From: Reyranella sp.
Lineage (GTDB): Bacteria > Pseudomonadota > Alphaproteobacteria > Reyranellales > Reyranellaceae
Direction of reading: 5' to 3'
NCBI GenBank assembly: GCA_021732965.1
Contig: JAKFVZ010000598.1
Location: 1-6,017 of the forward strand
Length of the DNA stretch: 6,017 nt
Shown here one piece after another: positions 1 through 5,261 of this stretch. The notes under the pieces were generated by a model. It was given only the letters and a program-made list of their open reading frames with translations, was not told the DNA's origin and did no database searches. The stretch's first letter is position 1. Each line of letters opens with the position of its first letter. Both the position numbers and the translations under genes were made by a program.

Positions 1-321
1 GTCCCGCGTACCTGGATGCTCCTGCGCGAGGCGGTTCACATCCTGATGGAAGGCACGCCGCCCCATGTCGATCTGACGTTGCTGGAAAAGACGCTGCTGG
101 GCATTCCCGGCGTGACGGCGGTCCATGACCTTCACGTCTGGACCATCACCTCCGGCGTCGACTCCATGAGCTGCCACCTCGTGGTTGCCGACATGGCCCG
201 TTCACGGGAAACGCTCGCGGCGGCGCAAGCGGCGATGCGCGACACGTACGGCCTGTCCCACAGCACCATCCAGATCGAGGATCAGGCGCTGCGAGCGGAA
301 GAGGGCGCTTCGCGTATCTGA
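1..321 (+). CDS. CDF family cation efflux transporter, C-terminal part (5' truncated by window edge)
   Basis: This is the last 106 residues of a cation diffusion facilitator, an inner-membrane antiporter that exports divalent metals such as Zn, Co or Cd. The frame is open from base 1, beginning PRTWMLLREAVHILMEGTP; this matches the family segment that leaves the last transmembrane helix and enters the cytoplasmic domain (PRTW..LREAV..L.EG.P). The ferredoxin-like regulatory domain follows: GIPGV at about residues 34-38, then VHDLHVWTITSG with His42 and His45. Together with His59 and His87, these are candidate metal ligands of the dimerising domain. The six-helix membrane part, which holds the transport-site residues, lies upstream of the window, so the metal cannot be named. 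The gene ends in TGA and converges on the CoA-transferase with only 12 nt between the stop codons. CzcD-like is the closest description; a specific symbol is not justified. Confidence 0.9.
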   Translation, partial: VPRTWMLLREAVHILMEGTPPHVDLTLLEKTLLGIPGVTAVHDLHVWTITSGVDSMSCHLVVADMARSRETLAAAQAAMRDTYGLSHSTIQIEDQALRAEEGASRI

Positions 322-333
322 GAGCGATGCGGC

Positions 334-1530
334 CTACACCGCGCCGCCCGACTTGAGGCCGGCGATGGCCGTGGCGTCGTAACCCAGGCCGGTCAGCACC
401 TCGTCGGTATGCTGGCCTAGGTCCGGTGTCGGGTTCAGCGCTTTTGGCTGCGGATAGTCGGAGAGGTTGATCGGCTGGCCGACGACCTTGATCTGGCCAA
501 GCGCGGGGTGCTGGACCGGGCGGGCGATACCAAGGTGCTGGACCTGCGGTTCGGCGAAGGTCTTGTCGATCGTGTTGATCGGGCCGCAGGGGACGCCCGC
601 CTTGTTCAGCGATTCGATCCAGTGCGCGCTGGTGTTGGTCTTGGTCACCTCGGCCAGCCGCTCGTTCAGCGCCTTGCGGTTCTGCGAGCGCAGCGCCGGC
701 GTGGCGTGCTCGGGATGGTCGATCAGCGCCTGGGCGCCCAGTGCCAGCGCGGCGCGCTTCCACATCTTGTCGCCGGCGGCGGCGATGTTGATGTAGCCGT
801 CGCTGGTCGGGAACACGCCGGTCGGGATGCTGGTCGGATGGTCGTTGCCGGCCTGCTTCGGCACTTCGCCCTTCATCAGCCAGCGCGAGGCCTGGAAGTC
901 TAGCATGAATATCTGCGCCTCGATCAGCGAGGTGTGGACCCACTGGCCCTTGCCGGTGCGCTCGCGCGTGTAGAGCGCCAGCATGATCGCCTGCGCGAGC
1001 AGGAGGCCCGAGGTGAGGTCGGCGATGGGGATTCCGACGCGCATCGGTCCGCGGCCGGGCTCGCCGGTGATCGACATCAGGCCGCCCATGCCCTGGGCGA
1101 TCTGGTCGACGCCGGGGCGCGCTGCATCGGGGCCGCTCTGGCCGAAGCCCGCGATCGAGCCGTAGACGATGCGCGGGTTGACCTTCGCCACCGTGTCGTA
1201 GTCGACCTTGAGGCGATGCTTCACGTCCGAGCGATAGTTCTCGACGATGACGTCGGCCTTGGCCGCGAGCTTCATGAAGATCGCATGGCCCTCGGCGCTC
1301 TTGAGGTTGAGCGTCATCGACTTCTTGTTGCGGTGCAGGTTCTGGAAGTCGAAGCCGTGCCGCGCGCCGCCCATTGAATCGTTGTTCTTGCCACCCTCGG
1401 AGGGCGGCGGCGGCGGCTCGATCTTGATGACGTGCGCGCCCCAATCGGCGAGCTGGCGCACGGCGGTCGGCCCGGCGCGGTGCGCCGTGAGGTCCAGGAC
1501 GGTGAGATGCGAAAGGGGCAGGGCGGTCAT
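334..1530 (-). CDS. CaiB/BaiF family (family III) CoA-transferase
   Basis: A 398-residue cytoplasmic enzyme of the formyl-CoA/carnitine CoA-transferase class, which moves CoA between carboxylic acids through an aspartyl-CoA thioester. The length is normal for the family. The N-terminus has the usual LTVLDLT...GP...LADWGAHVIKIEPP block (residues 9-40). Next come the HRNKKSMTLNLKS motif (66-78), the ADVIVENYR block (92-100), and GVDQIAQGMGGLMSITGEP (140-158). Asp171 in VGIPIADL aligns with the catalytic aspartate (Asp169 of formyl-CoA transferase). The C-terminal GVPCGPINTI (312-321) and QHLGI (331-335) are also standard. The ATG has a purine-rich site (GAGAGGAAA, 1535-1543) just upstream. The start lies 18 nt after the crotonase stop, so the two are almost certainly cotranscribed and act in one acyl-CoA pathway. 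The donor and acceptor acids cannot be deduced. A run of five prolines (39-43) comes from a GGC-type triplet repeat in the DNA. Confidence 0.95.
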   Translation of the reverse strand: MTALPLSHLTVLDLTAHRAGPTAVRQLADWGAHVIKIEPPPPPSEGGKNNDSMGGARHGFDFQNLHRNKKSMTLNLKSAEGHAIFMKLAAKADVIVENYRSDVKHRLKVDYDTVAKVNPRIVYGSIAGFGQSGPDAARPGVDQIAQGMGGLMSITGEPGRGPMRVGIPIADLTSGLLLAQAIMLALYTRERTGKGQWVHTSLIEAQIFMLDFQASRWLMKGEVPKQAGNDHPTSIPTGVFPTSDGYINIAAAGDKMWKRAALALGAQALIDHPEHATPALRSQNRKALNERLAEVTKTNTSAHWIESLNKAGVPCGPINTIDKTFAEPQVQHLGIARPVQHPALGQIKVVGQPINLSDYPQPKALNPTPDLGQHTDEVLTGLGYDATAIAGLKSGGAV

Positions 1531-1548
1531 CGGGTTTCCTCTCGTTCC

Positions 1549-2337
1549 CTAGCGGCCCTTGAAGACCGGCTTGCGCTTTTCCATGAACGCCCGACGGCCT
1601 TCCTTGAAATCCTCGCTGTCGAAACAGGCCTCGGCCATTCTGTCGAGCTTCGCATGGTCCTGCTTCGACTCGGGCTTGGCGATCTCGCGCGCCGCGGCCT
1701 TGGCGAGACCGATCGTCAGCGGCGCGTTCTGGGCGATGGCGCCGGTGATGCCGTCGACCATGGCGTCGAGTTCAGCATCGGCGGCGACGCCGTGCACCAG
1801 GCCCATGTCGTAGGCCTCCTTCGAGGAATACTGCTTGGCCGTGAACAGGAACTCCATGGCGCGCGGCAGGCCGACGATGCGCGAGAAGCGCTCGATGCGC
1901 AGGAAGCCGTAGCCGAGGCCGAGCTTGGCGGCCGGCACGCCGAAGCGCGCGCCCTCGTTGCAGTAGCGCAGGTCGCAGCAGGCCGCGAGGTTCATGCCGC
2001 CGCCGATGCAGTAGCCGGTGATCCTGGCGATGGTCGGCTTGGGAAAGTCGTAGAGCGCCTCGTAGCCTTCCTTGGAGATGGCGTCGTAGCGCACCTGTGC
2101 CTCGGCATTGGCGCGTTCGCTTTCGAATTTCGAGATGTCGGCGCCGGACACGAAGGCCTTGCCGCCCGAGCCGCTGACGACGAGGCAGCGGATTTCCGGA
2201 TCCTTCGCGAAGTCCTTCAGGATGCTGACGAAACCGTCCCACATGTCGAGCGAGACGGCATTGAGCTTGGCCGGGTTGTTGAAGACGACGTGGCCCACGG
2301 CGCCTTCGCGGCGGCCGATGATTTTCTGTTCCTGCAT
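1549..2337 (-). CDS. Enoyl-CoA hydratase/isomerase (crotonase) family protein lacking both classical catalytic Glu
   Basis: A 262-residue crotonase-fold protein, the usual family length. The frame is open to 2502, but I place the start at the ATG at 2335-2337. There the family homology begins (MQEQKIIGRREG...HVVFNNPAKLNAVS) and GGAAGGAA sits 7 nt upstream; the extra 55 codons look unlike any crotonase. The oxyanion-hole segments are present: AFVSGADIS (61-69) and GYCIGGGMNLA (108-118), so thioester binding should be kept. In rat mitochondrial hydratase the catalytic pair is Glu144 (GGGCE) and Glu164 (QPE). Here these positions are Asn116 (GGGMN) and Ala136 (GVPAA). Water addition by the classical route is therefore doubtful, and another crotonase reaction (isomerase, hydrolase, lyase) or loss of activity is possible. 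The C-terminal F.EGRRAFMEKRKPVFKGR (244-262) is canonical. It is first in the operon with the CoA-transferase downstream. Confidence 0.93.
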   Translation of the reverse strand: MQEQKIIGRREGAVGHVVFNNPAKLNAVSLDMWDGFVSILKDFAKDPEIRCLVVSGSGGKAFVSGADISKFESERANAEAQVRYDAISKEGYEALYDFPKPTIARITGYCIGGGMNLAACCDLRYCNEGARFGVPAAKLGLGYGFLRIERFSRIVGLPRAMEFLFTAKQYSSKEAYDMGLVHGVAADAELDAMVDGITGAIAQNAPLTIGLAKAAAREIAKPESKQDHAKLDRMAEACFDSEDFKEGRRAFMEKRKPVFKGR

Positions 2338-2364
2338 GCCGGCATTCCTTCCAATGAGGCGGCG

Positions 2365-2394
2365 AATATAGCCTGCGTCGGCTGATTTGAATAA
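2365..2394 (-). promoter_or_regulatory. Possible sigma70-like promoter for the crotonase/CoA-transferase operon
   Basis: On the minus strand a TATATT hexamer at 2370-2365 would place transcription start about 20 nt before the crotonase ATG and just ahead of its ribosome site. The hexamer 18 nt upstream, TTATTC, is a poor match to TTGACA. This is an AT-rich patch in otherwise GC-rich DNA, in the only 81-nt gap between the divergent operon and the ABC remnant. It is a weak call, based on position and the -10 element. Confidence 0.25.
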
Positions 2395-2418
2395 GGTGTG
2401 ACTTAACAGGGAGGAAAC

Positions 2419-2673
2419 GTGGCCTCCGTCGAACTGAAGGGCCTTTCCAGGCACTACGGCGCTGCCGTCGCGGTCGACGACATCTCGCTGCGGGTGGAGC
2501 ATGGCCAGCTCGTCTGCCTTCTGGGCCCGTCGGGCTGCGGAAAGACCGCCACCCTGCGGCCGATCGCGAGATTCATCGAACCCTCGGCAGGCGAAATCGA
2601 AGTGGGCGGCAAGGTGCTGTCCTCGCCCGCGCGCTGGTCGTCGAGCCCGAGACGCTGCTGCGCTCGGCCGTGA
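2419..2673 (+). pseudogene. Truncated ABC transporter ATPase (iron/polyamine type), N-terminal fragment
   Basis: An 84-codon frame beginning at GTG, with AGGGAGG 4 nt upstream. The first ~72 residues are the start of an importer ATPase of the FbpC/PotA type: VELKGLSRHYG, then the Walker A loop GPSGCGKT (residues 36-43), then FIEPSAGEIEVGGKVLSSPA. A complete protein would have about 350 residues, with the Q-loop, signature motif, Walker B and H-loop following; none of these is present. After about 2620 the frame turns into an arginine/serine/cysteine-rich tail and stops at 2673. In the +1-shifted frame, starting near 2622, the DNA reads LARALVVEPETLL, the stretch that normally follows the LSGGQ signature and leads into Walker B. 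So roughly 75-80 codons have been lost internally, shifting the frame. Ala44, Pro48 and Arg51 replace residues that are usually Thr, Met and Gly, consistent with relaxed selection. It cannot hydrolyse ATP. Confidence 0.85.
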
Positions 2674-2900
2674 TCGCGACCTGGTGCTTCATCTTCGTCG
2701 CCGCGATTCGCGAACTGTCGGCCGCGGTGATCCACTTCACCTCGGAGACGAAGGTACTTTCCCTGCTGATCTTCGATCTGAAGGAAAGCGGCGATGTCGG
2801 GGCCATCGCCGTACTGAGCCTGACAATGGTCGCGATCACCACTATCGTCATCGCTGGCGCCAACCGCCTCCACGGCAGGCCTCAGACGAGGCCAGTCTGA
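2655..2900 (+). pseudogene. ABC transporter permease remnant (Fe3+-type), C-terminal ~80 residues
   Basis: From about 2655 the frame carrying the ATPase middle fragment passes straight into a permease tail: LLRSAVIATWCFIFVAAIREL, then TSETKVLSLLIFDLKESGD, then a last hydrophobic helix around GAIAVLSLTMVAITTIVIA, ending in TGA. This is the extreme C-terminus of iron(III)-type two-domain permeases, which usually have more than 500 residues. The first ~450 or more residues, including the EAA loops that dock on the ATPase, are missing. A GTG at 2670 lies in frame, but I see no ribosome site for it and the product would be two helices with no partner. It shares its frame with the ATPase middle piece, so the second junction is a clean in-frame fusion around the CTGCTG at 2655-2660. 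The residue pattern still looks like protein under selection, so the decay may be recent. Confidence 0.85.
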
Positions 2901-2902
2901 CG

Positions 2903-2929
2903 CAACAGACTCCGCGCGAGGAGTCGTTG
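2903..2929 (+). terminator. Hairpin after the permease remnant, probable old operon terminator
   Basis: CAAC-A-GACTCC (2903-2913) pairs with GGAGTC-GTTG (2920-2929), giving a 10-bp stem with one bulged A (2907) around the 6-nt loop GCGCGA. It starts 2 nt after the permease TGA. The downstream bases (TTCAACAG) do not form a real U-run, so intrinsic termination is only partly supported. Its position suggests it closed the original transporter operon and still insulates the SH3 gene at 2961. Confidence 0.45.
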
Positions 2930-2960
2930 TTCAACAGATAACGGGAAGGAACCCTCACGC

Positions 2961-3410
2961 ATGCTTTCATGTCGTCATGGCTTGATCGTTCTCCTCGTCG
3001 CCATCTTCGCGCTGGGCATGTCGCCCGCCCACGCGCAGCAGATGGTGAGCATCGCGGCGGAGGAGGTGAATTTCCGCAGCGGTCCGGGGACGCGCTATCC
3101 GGCGGAGTGGGTGCTGGGAAGAGGGTTTCCGCTGAAGATCGTCGGACGACGCGGCGACTGGCTGGAAGTGCGCGACTTCGAGAACGACAAGGGCTGGGTT
3201 CTCCGCAAGCTCACCAGCAGCACGGCGTATCACATCGTGAAGGTCAAGATCGCCAACTTGCGCAGCCAGCCGACGACCACCAGTCGCGTCGTCGGCAAAT
3301 TCGCCTATGGCGATACACTGAAGACGCTCGAACGCCGCGGCGGCTGGGTGAAGGTCCAGCGCGAAGGACTTCGCGGCTGGATTTCGAAGAAACTTGTGTG
3401 GGGGTGGTAG
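2961..3410 (+). CDS. Exported protein with two bacterial SH3 domains
   Basis: A 149-residue protein. The N-terminus is a clear Sec signal peptide: a hydrophobic core at residues 8-20 and a likely cut after AHA (23-25). The mature part holds two SH3b domains and little else. The first, about 29-85, has the NFRSGPGTRYP motif, then WLEV and GWV. The second, about 91-146, has ANLRSQPTTTSRVVG, then WVKV and GWISKKL. Bacterial SH3 domains of this kind bind cell-wall peptides or partner proteins in the periplasm, so a role at the envelope is inferred; no catalytic domain is present. GGGAAGGA at 2943-2950 sits 10 nt before the ATG. The gene is preceded by the hairpin after the dead ABC transporter and converges on the substrate-binding protein with 18 nt between stops. 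The many homologues are generally annotated only as SH3 domain proteins. Confidence 0.93.
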   Translation: MLSCRHGLIVLLVAIFALGMSPAHAQQMVSIAAEEVNFRSGPGTRYPAEWVLGRGFPLKIVGRRGDWLEVRDFENDKGWVLRKLTSSTAYHIVKVKIANLRSQPTTTSRVVGKFAYGDTLKTLERRGGWVKVQREGLRGWISKKLVWGW

Positions 3411-3428
3411 GCGAGCCCGTTCCGTGCG

Positions 3429-4397
3429 TCAGTCGAGGATGGCCACTTCGTCCACGGTGATCGGCTTGGCGAGCAGGCCCAGTGTCTCAAGCGTGGCGAT
3501 CGTGGCTTCCCACCCGGCGCGTGTCTGCTGGCCGGTCGGCGGTCCGGAGAGCTGCTGGGAGACGGTCGCCATGCTGCGGTCGACATAGCGCGGAGCCAGC
3601 CGCGGGAAGAGGCGCGAGAAATGCAGCGCGGCATCGCCCGGTCGCTCTCGCACCGAGTTGTAGCCCTCCTGCACCGCGTCCTCGATCTTGCGTGCGATCT
3701 CGCGCTTCGCCGGATCGGCCCAGGCCGCGTCGTTCACGATCAAGTTCAGGCTGTACGCCTTCACGCCGAAATCGCTCAGCCGGATCATGGTGATGCGGCG
3801 GCCCTCGGCGATCAGTTCGGACGGCGCCATCTCGTCATAGTCGATCAGCGCATCGACCTTCTTCTCGACCAGGTCGTAGGCGTTCCAGGTGACTGTCGTC
3901 TCGTTGATCCTGCTGCGGTCGAGCCGGTTGGCGGCGAGCAGGGCGCGGAATTCCTCGTTGGTGATGCTGCCGGGCACCAGGCCCAGCGTCTTGCCGTACA
4001 GGTCGCGCGGATGGGCGATACGGTCCTCGCCGCGCGTATAGATCACGGTCGGCGTCCTTGCGTAGTAGACCGCGAGGCTCTTGACCGGCACGCCCTTGGA
4101 ACGTCCGATGGCGGTGGCGATGCCACTCGACGAGCCGATCCAGTACTGCTTGCCGGATCCGATCATCTCCGCCGAGGAGATGGCGCCCTGGGTTTCCGCG
4201 AAGGTCACTTCCAGGCCGCGCCGTTCGAAGGCACCCATTTCCCGAGCGAGATAGAAGCCCGCGAAGGTCGGCAGCGCCTTCCAGTCGAGCAGGATCTCGA
4301 CCTTCTGCAGTGAATCCGGCGCGGGCTGCGCGAAGGCAGGCAGCGGGGACAACAGGGCGAGGGCGGAGACGAGCACAAGGCGGCGGCTCGAGAGCAT
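3429..4397 (-). CDS. NMT1/THI5-like ABC transporter substrate-binding protein
   Basis: A 322-residue periplasmic binding protein of the SsuA/THI5 superfamily, which delivers small organic ligands (pyrimidine precursors, sulfonates, riboflavin-like compounds in known members) to an ABC importer. The signal peptide runs to AFA|Q at residue 23. The mature protein starts with VEILLDWKALPTFAGFYLAREMGAFERRGLEV (33-64), the family hallmark of a ligand-facing Trp and an approach to the binding cleft. DLYGKTLGL and the GSITNEEFRALL helix (132-154), then VDALIDYDEMAP (181-192), follow as expected. The frame is open to 4553. I chose the ATG at 4395-4397 because AGGA lies 8 nt upstream, whereas the alternative ATG at 4406 (three residues longer) has AGG almost touching it. 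Longer forms would bury the signal peptide. No matching permease or ATPase gene is in the window; the ABC remnant at 2419-2900 belongs to another transporter class. The ligand is unknown. Confidence 0.9.
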   Translation of the reverse strand: MLSSRRLVLVSALALLSPLPAFAQPAPDSLQKVEILLDWKALPTFAGFYLAREMGAFERRGLEVTFAETQGAISSAEMIGSGKQYWIGSSSGIATAIGRSKGVPVKSLAVYYARTPTVIYTRGEDRIAHPRDLYGKTLGLVPGSITNEEFRALLAANRLDRSRINETTVTWNAYDLVEKKVDALIDYDEMAPSELIAEGRRITMIRLSDFGVKAYSLNLIVNDAAWADPAKREIARKIEDAVQEGYNSVRERPGDAALHFSRLFPRLAPRYVDRSMATVSQQLSGPPTGQQTRAGWEATIATLETLGLLAKPITVDEVAILD

Positions 4398-4405
4398 GGA
4401 CTTCA

Positions 4406-4409
4406 TCCT
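4406..4409 (-). promoter_or_regulatory. Ribosome binding site deciding the binding-protein start
   Basis: AGGA on the minus strand, 8 nt from the ATG at 4397-4395. The rival ATG at 4406-4404 overlaps this site and would itself have no usable Shine-Dalgarno sequence, which favours the shorter protein starting MLSSRRLVL. Confidence 0.5.
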
Positions 4410-4432
4410 GAAATGGCGGGCGTACGATAGAT

Positions 4433-4459
4433 GACGCCGAAACATGTCATAATGGCGTC
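4433..4459. promoter_or_regulatory. Dyad GACGCC-N15-GGCGTC between divergent genes, possible operator
   Basis: A perfect 6-bp inverted repeat (4433-4438 and 4454-4459) with a 15-nt, AT-rich centre that contains the palindrome ACATGT and the sequence CATAAT. It lies in the 154-nt gap between the divergent binding-protein and Sel1 genes, where an operator for one or both would be expected. No regulator gene is in view, so function is conjecture. Confidence 0.25.
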
Positions 4460-4551
4460 GGGTTAGGGGAGCGATTTCGCGGCCGCTGCGGTTTGCGCCA
4501 GGAGCGTCCGCGGACTTGTCGAACGAAGTCTGCCTCGCCATACCAGAGGGC

Positions 4552-5064
4552 ATGAAATCCGCATTCTCCGCCCTGCTGGTCCTTCTCCTCGCGGCGTTGG
4601 CCTCGCCGGCATCGGCGCAATCCTATGAAGAGCAGATGCGCCAGGCGGCGGGCGCCTACGAGCGCAAGGACATGGCGACCGCCGTTCGCATCTGGAAGGT
4701 CTGGGCCGCCAAGGGCCAAGCCGAGGCGCAGACGCTGCTGGGCGCCATGTACTGGAGCGGCGAAGGCGTGCCACGCAATCTCAACGAGGCGGCGCGCCTC
4801 TATCTCGCAGCCGCCCGGCAGGGATATGCACGGGCCCAGAACAATATCGGCTTCATGCTGGGCTTCGGCGAGGGCATCCCCCCGCGCGACGACATCGAGG
4901 CCTACAAGTGGATCAAGCTGTCGATCGACCGTTACACGGCGAAGAACCAGGACCGTCTGGATCAGGCCCGGAAGGACCTCGCGACGCTGGCAGCGCGCAT
5001 GAACCCTGCGCAAATCGCCGAGGCGGAAAGGCGAGCGAGAGCGTGGAAGCCCACTTCCAGGTGA
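4552..5064 (+). CDS. Exported Sel1-repeat (TPR-like) protein
   Basis: A 170-residue protein. It opens with a textbook signal peptide (MKSAFSALLVLLLAALASPASA, cut near residue 22) and continues with an alpha-solenoid of Sel1-like repeats. A degenerate first helix pair (YERKDMATAVRIWKVWAAKGQ, 36-56) leads into a full repeat (57-92: AEAQTLLGAMYWSGEGV, then AARLYLAAARQG) and a second (93-127: ARAQNNIGFMLGFGEGI, then AYKWIKLSID). A charged C-terminal helix ends in the stop. Such proteins act as scaffolds for protein contacts; a periplasmic location is implied by the signal. The frame extends upstream to a TTG at 4516 with AGGAG 11 nt before it, which would add 12 residues. I prefer the ATG at 4552 because it starts the signal peptide cleanly, although its own AGAGGG is only 1 nt away. 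It is divergent from the binding protein and upstream of the M23 gene in the same direction. Confidence 0.88.
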   Translation: MKSAFSALLVLLLAALASPASAQSYEEQMRQAAGAYERKDMATAVRIWKVWAAKGQAEAQTLLGAMYWSGEGVPRNLNEAARLYLAAARQGYARAQNNIGFMLGFGEGIPPRDDIEAYKWIKLSIDRYTAKNQDRLDQARKDLATLAARMNPAQIAEAERRARAWKPTSR

Positions 5065-5077
5065 GGTAAGTTCCCAG

Positions 5078-5095
5078 GGTCACGCGGCGGTCACG
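5078..5095 (+). repeat. Short direct repeat GGTCACG x2, 11-bp period
   Basis: GGTCACG occurs at 5078-5084 and again at 5089-5095, so equivalent bases lie 11 bp apart, about one helical turn. It stands in the gap just after the Sel1 stop and about 40 nt before the M23 leader start. The spacing resembles tandem half-sites of response regulators, but a chance repeat of this size is also easy. Confidence 0.3.
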
Positions 5096-5132
5096 AGCGA
5101 TGCCCCGACGTCGGCCCTACAAGAAGGACTTG

Positions 5133-5261
5133 ATGACCCGACCCTCGGTCGCCGCGGCTTTTGCCGCTTCATTGCTTTTTGGCGGGATGTCCCAGGGCAT
5201 CGCCGGCGATAGGCCATGGGGCGAAGGCCGCGCGGCCGAATTGCGGCTTCTCGGCCAGTAA
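5133..5261 (+). pseudogene. Signal-peptide leader of the M23 peptidase gene, cut off by an in-frame TAA
   Basis: A 42-codon frame starting at ATG 5133, with AGAAGGA 4 nt upstream. It reads as a signal peptide (MTRPSVAAAFAASLLFGGMSQGIA, with a polar start and an Ala/Leu/Phe core) followed by DRPWGEGRAAELRLLGQ and TAA at 5259-5261. The M23 peptidase sequence continues in the same frame directly after the stop (LPPLHDQPSVLAGLRDHLKFVEI), so leader and peptidase look like one gene with a nonsense codon. One C-to-T change turning CAA (Gln) into TAA would explain it. An earlier in-frame ATG exists at 5100, but it would push the hydrophobic core away from the start. The stop could be a real mutation, a sequencing error, or a sign that the leader is a separate short ORF. 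Confidence 0.55.

Noticed and set aside
329..347. GCGGC-N9-GCCGC inverted repeat between the convergent CDF and CoA-transferase stops
   Set aside because: Only 5 bp, with a long loop and no T-run on either strand; easily expected by chance in GC-rich DNA.
146..1444. A 432-codon minus-strand open frame overlapping the CoA-transferase and the CDF gene
   Set aside because: It is very Arg/Pro/Ala-rich, matches no family, and lies under the unmistakable CoA-transferase frame; typical GC-rich shadow.
1432..2385. A 317-codon plus-strand open frame antisense to the crotonase
   Set aside because: Composition rich in Ala/Glu/His/Arg with no domain pattern; it mirrors the codon positions of the real minus-strand gene.
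2338..2502. N-terminal extension of the crotonase by 55 codons
   Set aside because: The extra residues do not resemble the family, overlap the ABC remnant's ribosome site and start, and the ATG at 2337 has a better ribosome site.
2670..2900. The permease tail as an independent small membrane-protein gene starting at GTG 2670
   Set aside because: No ribosome site and no separate domain; it is the C-terminal end of a much larger permease.
3621..4313. A 230-codon plus-strand open frame opposite the binding protein
   Set aside because: Same antisense mirror effect, no recognisable motif, no ribosome site, and the minus strand is clearly coding.
4398..4553. Longer binding-protein forms starting at 4445 or 4553
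   Set aside because: They would put 16-52 charged residues ahead of a normal signal peptide and have no suitable ribosome site.
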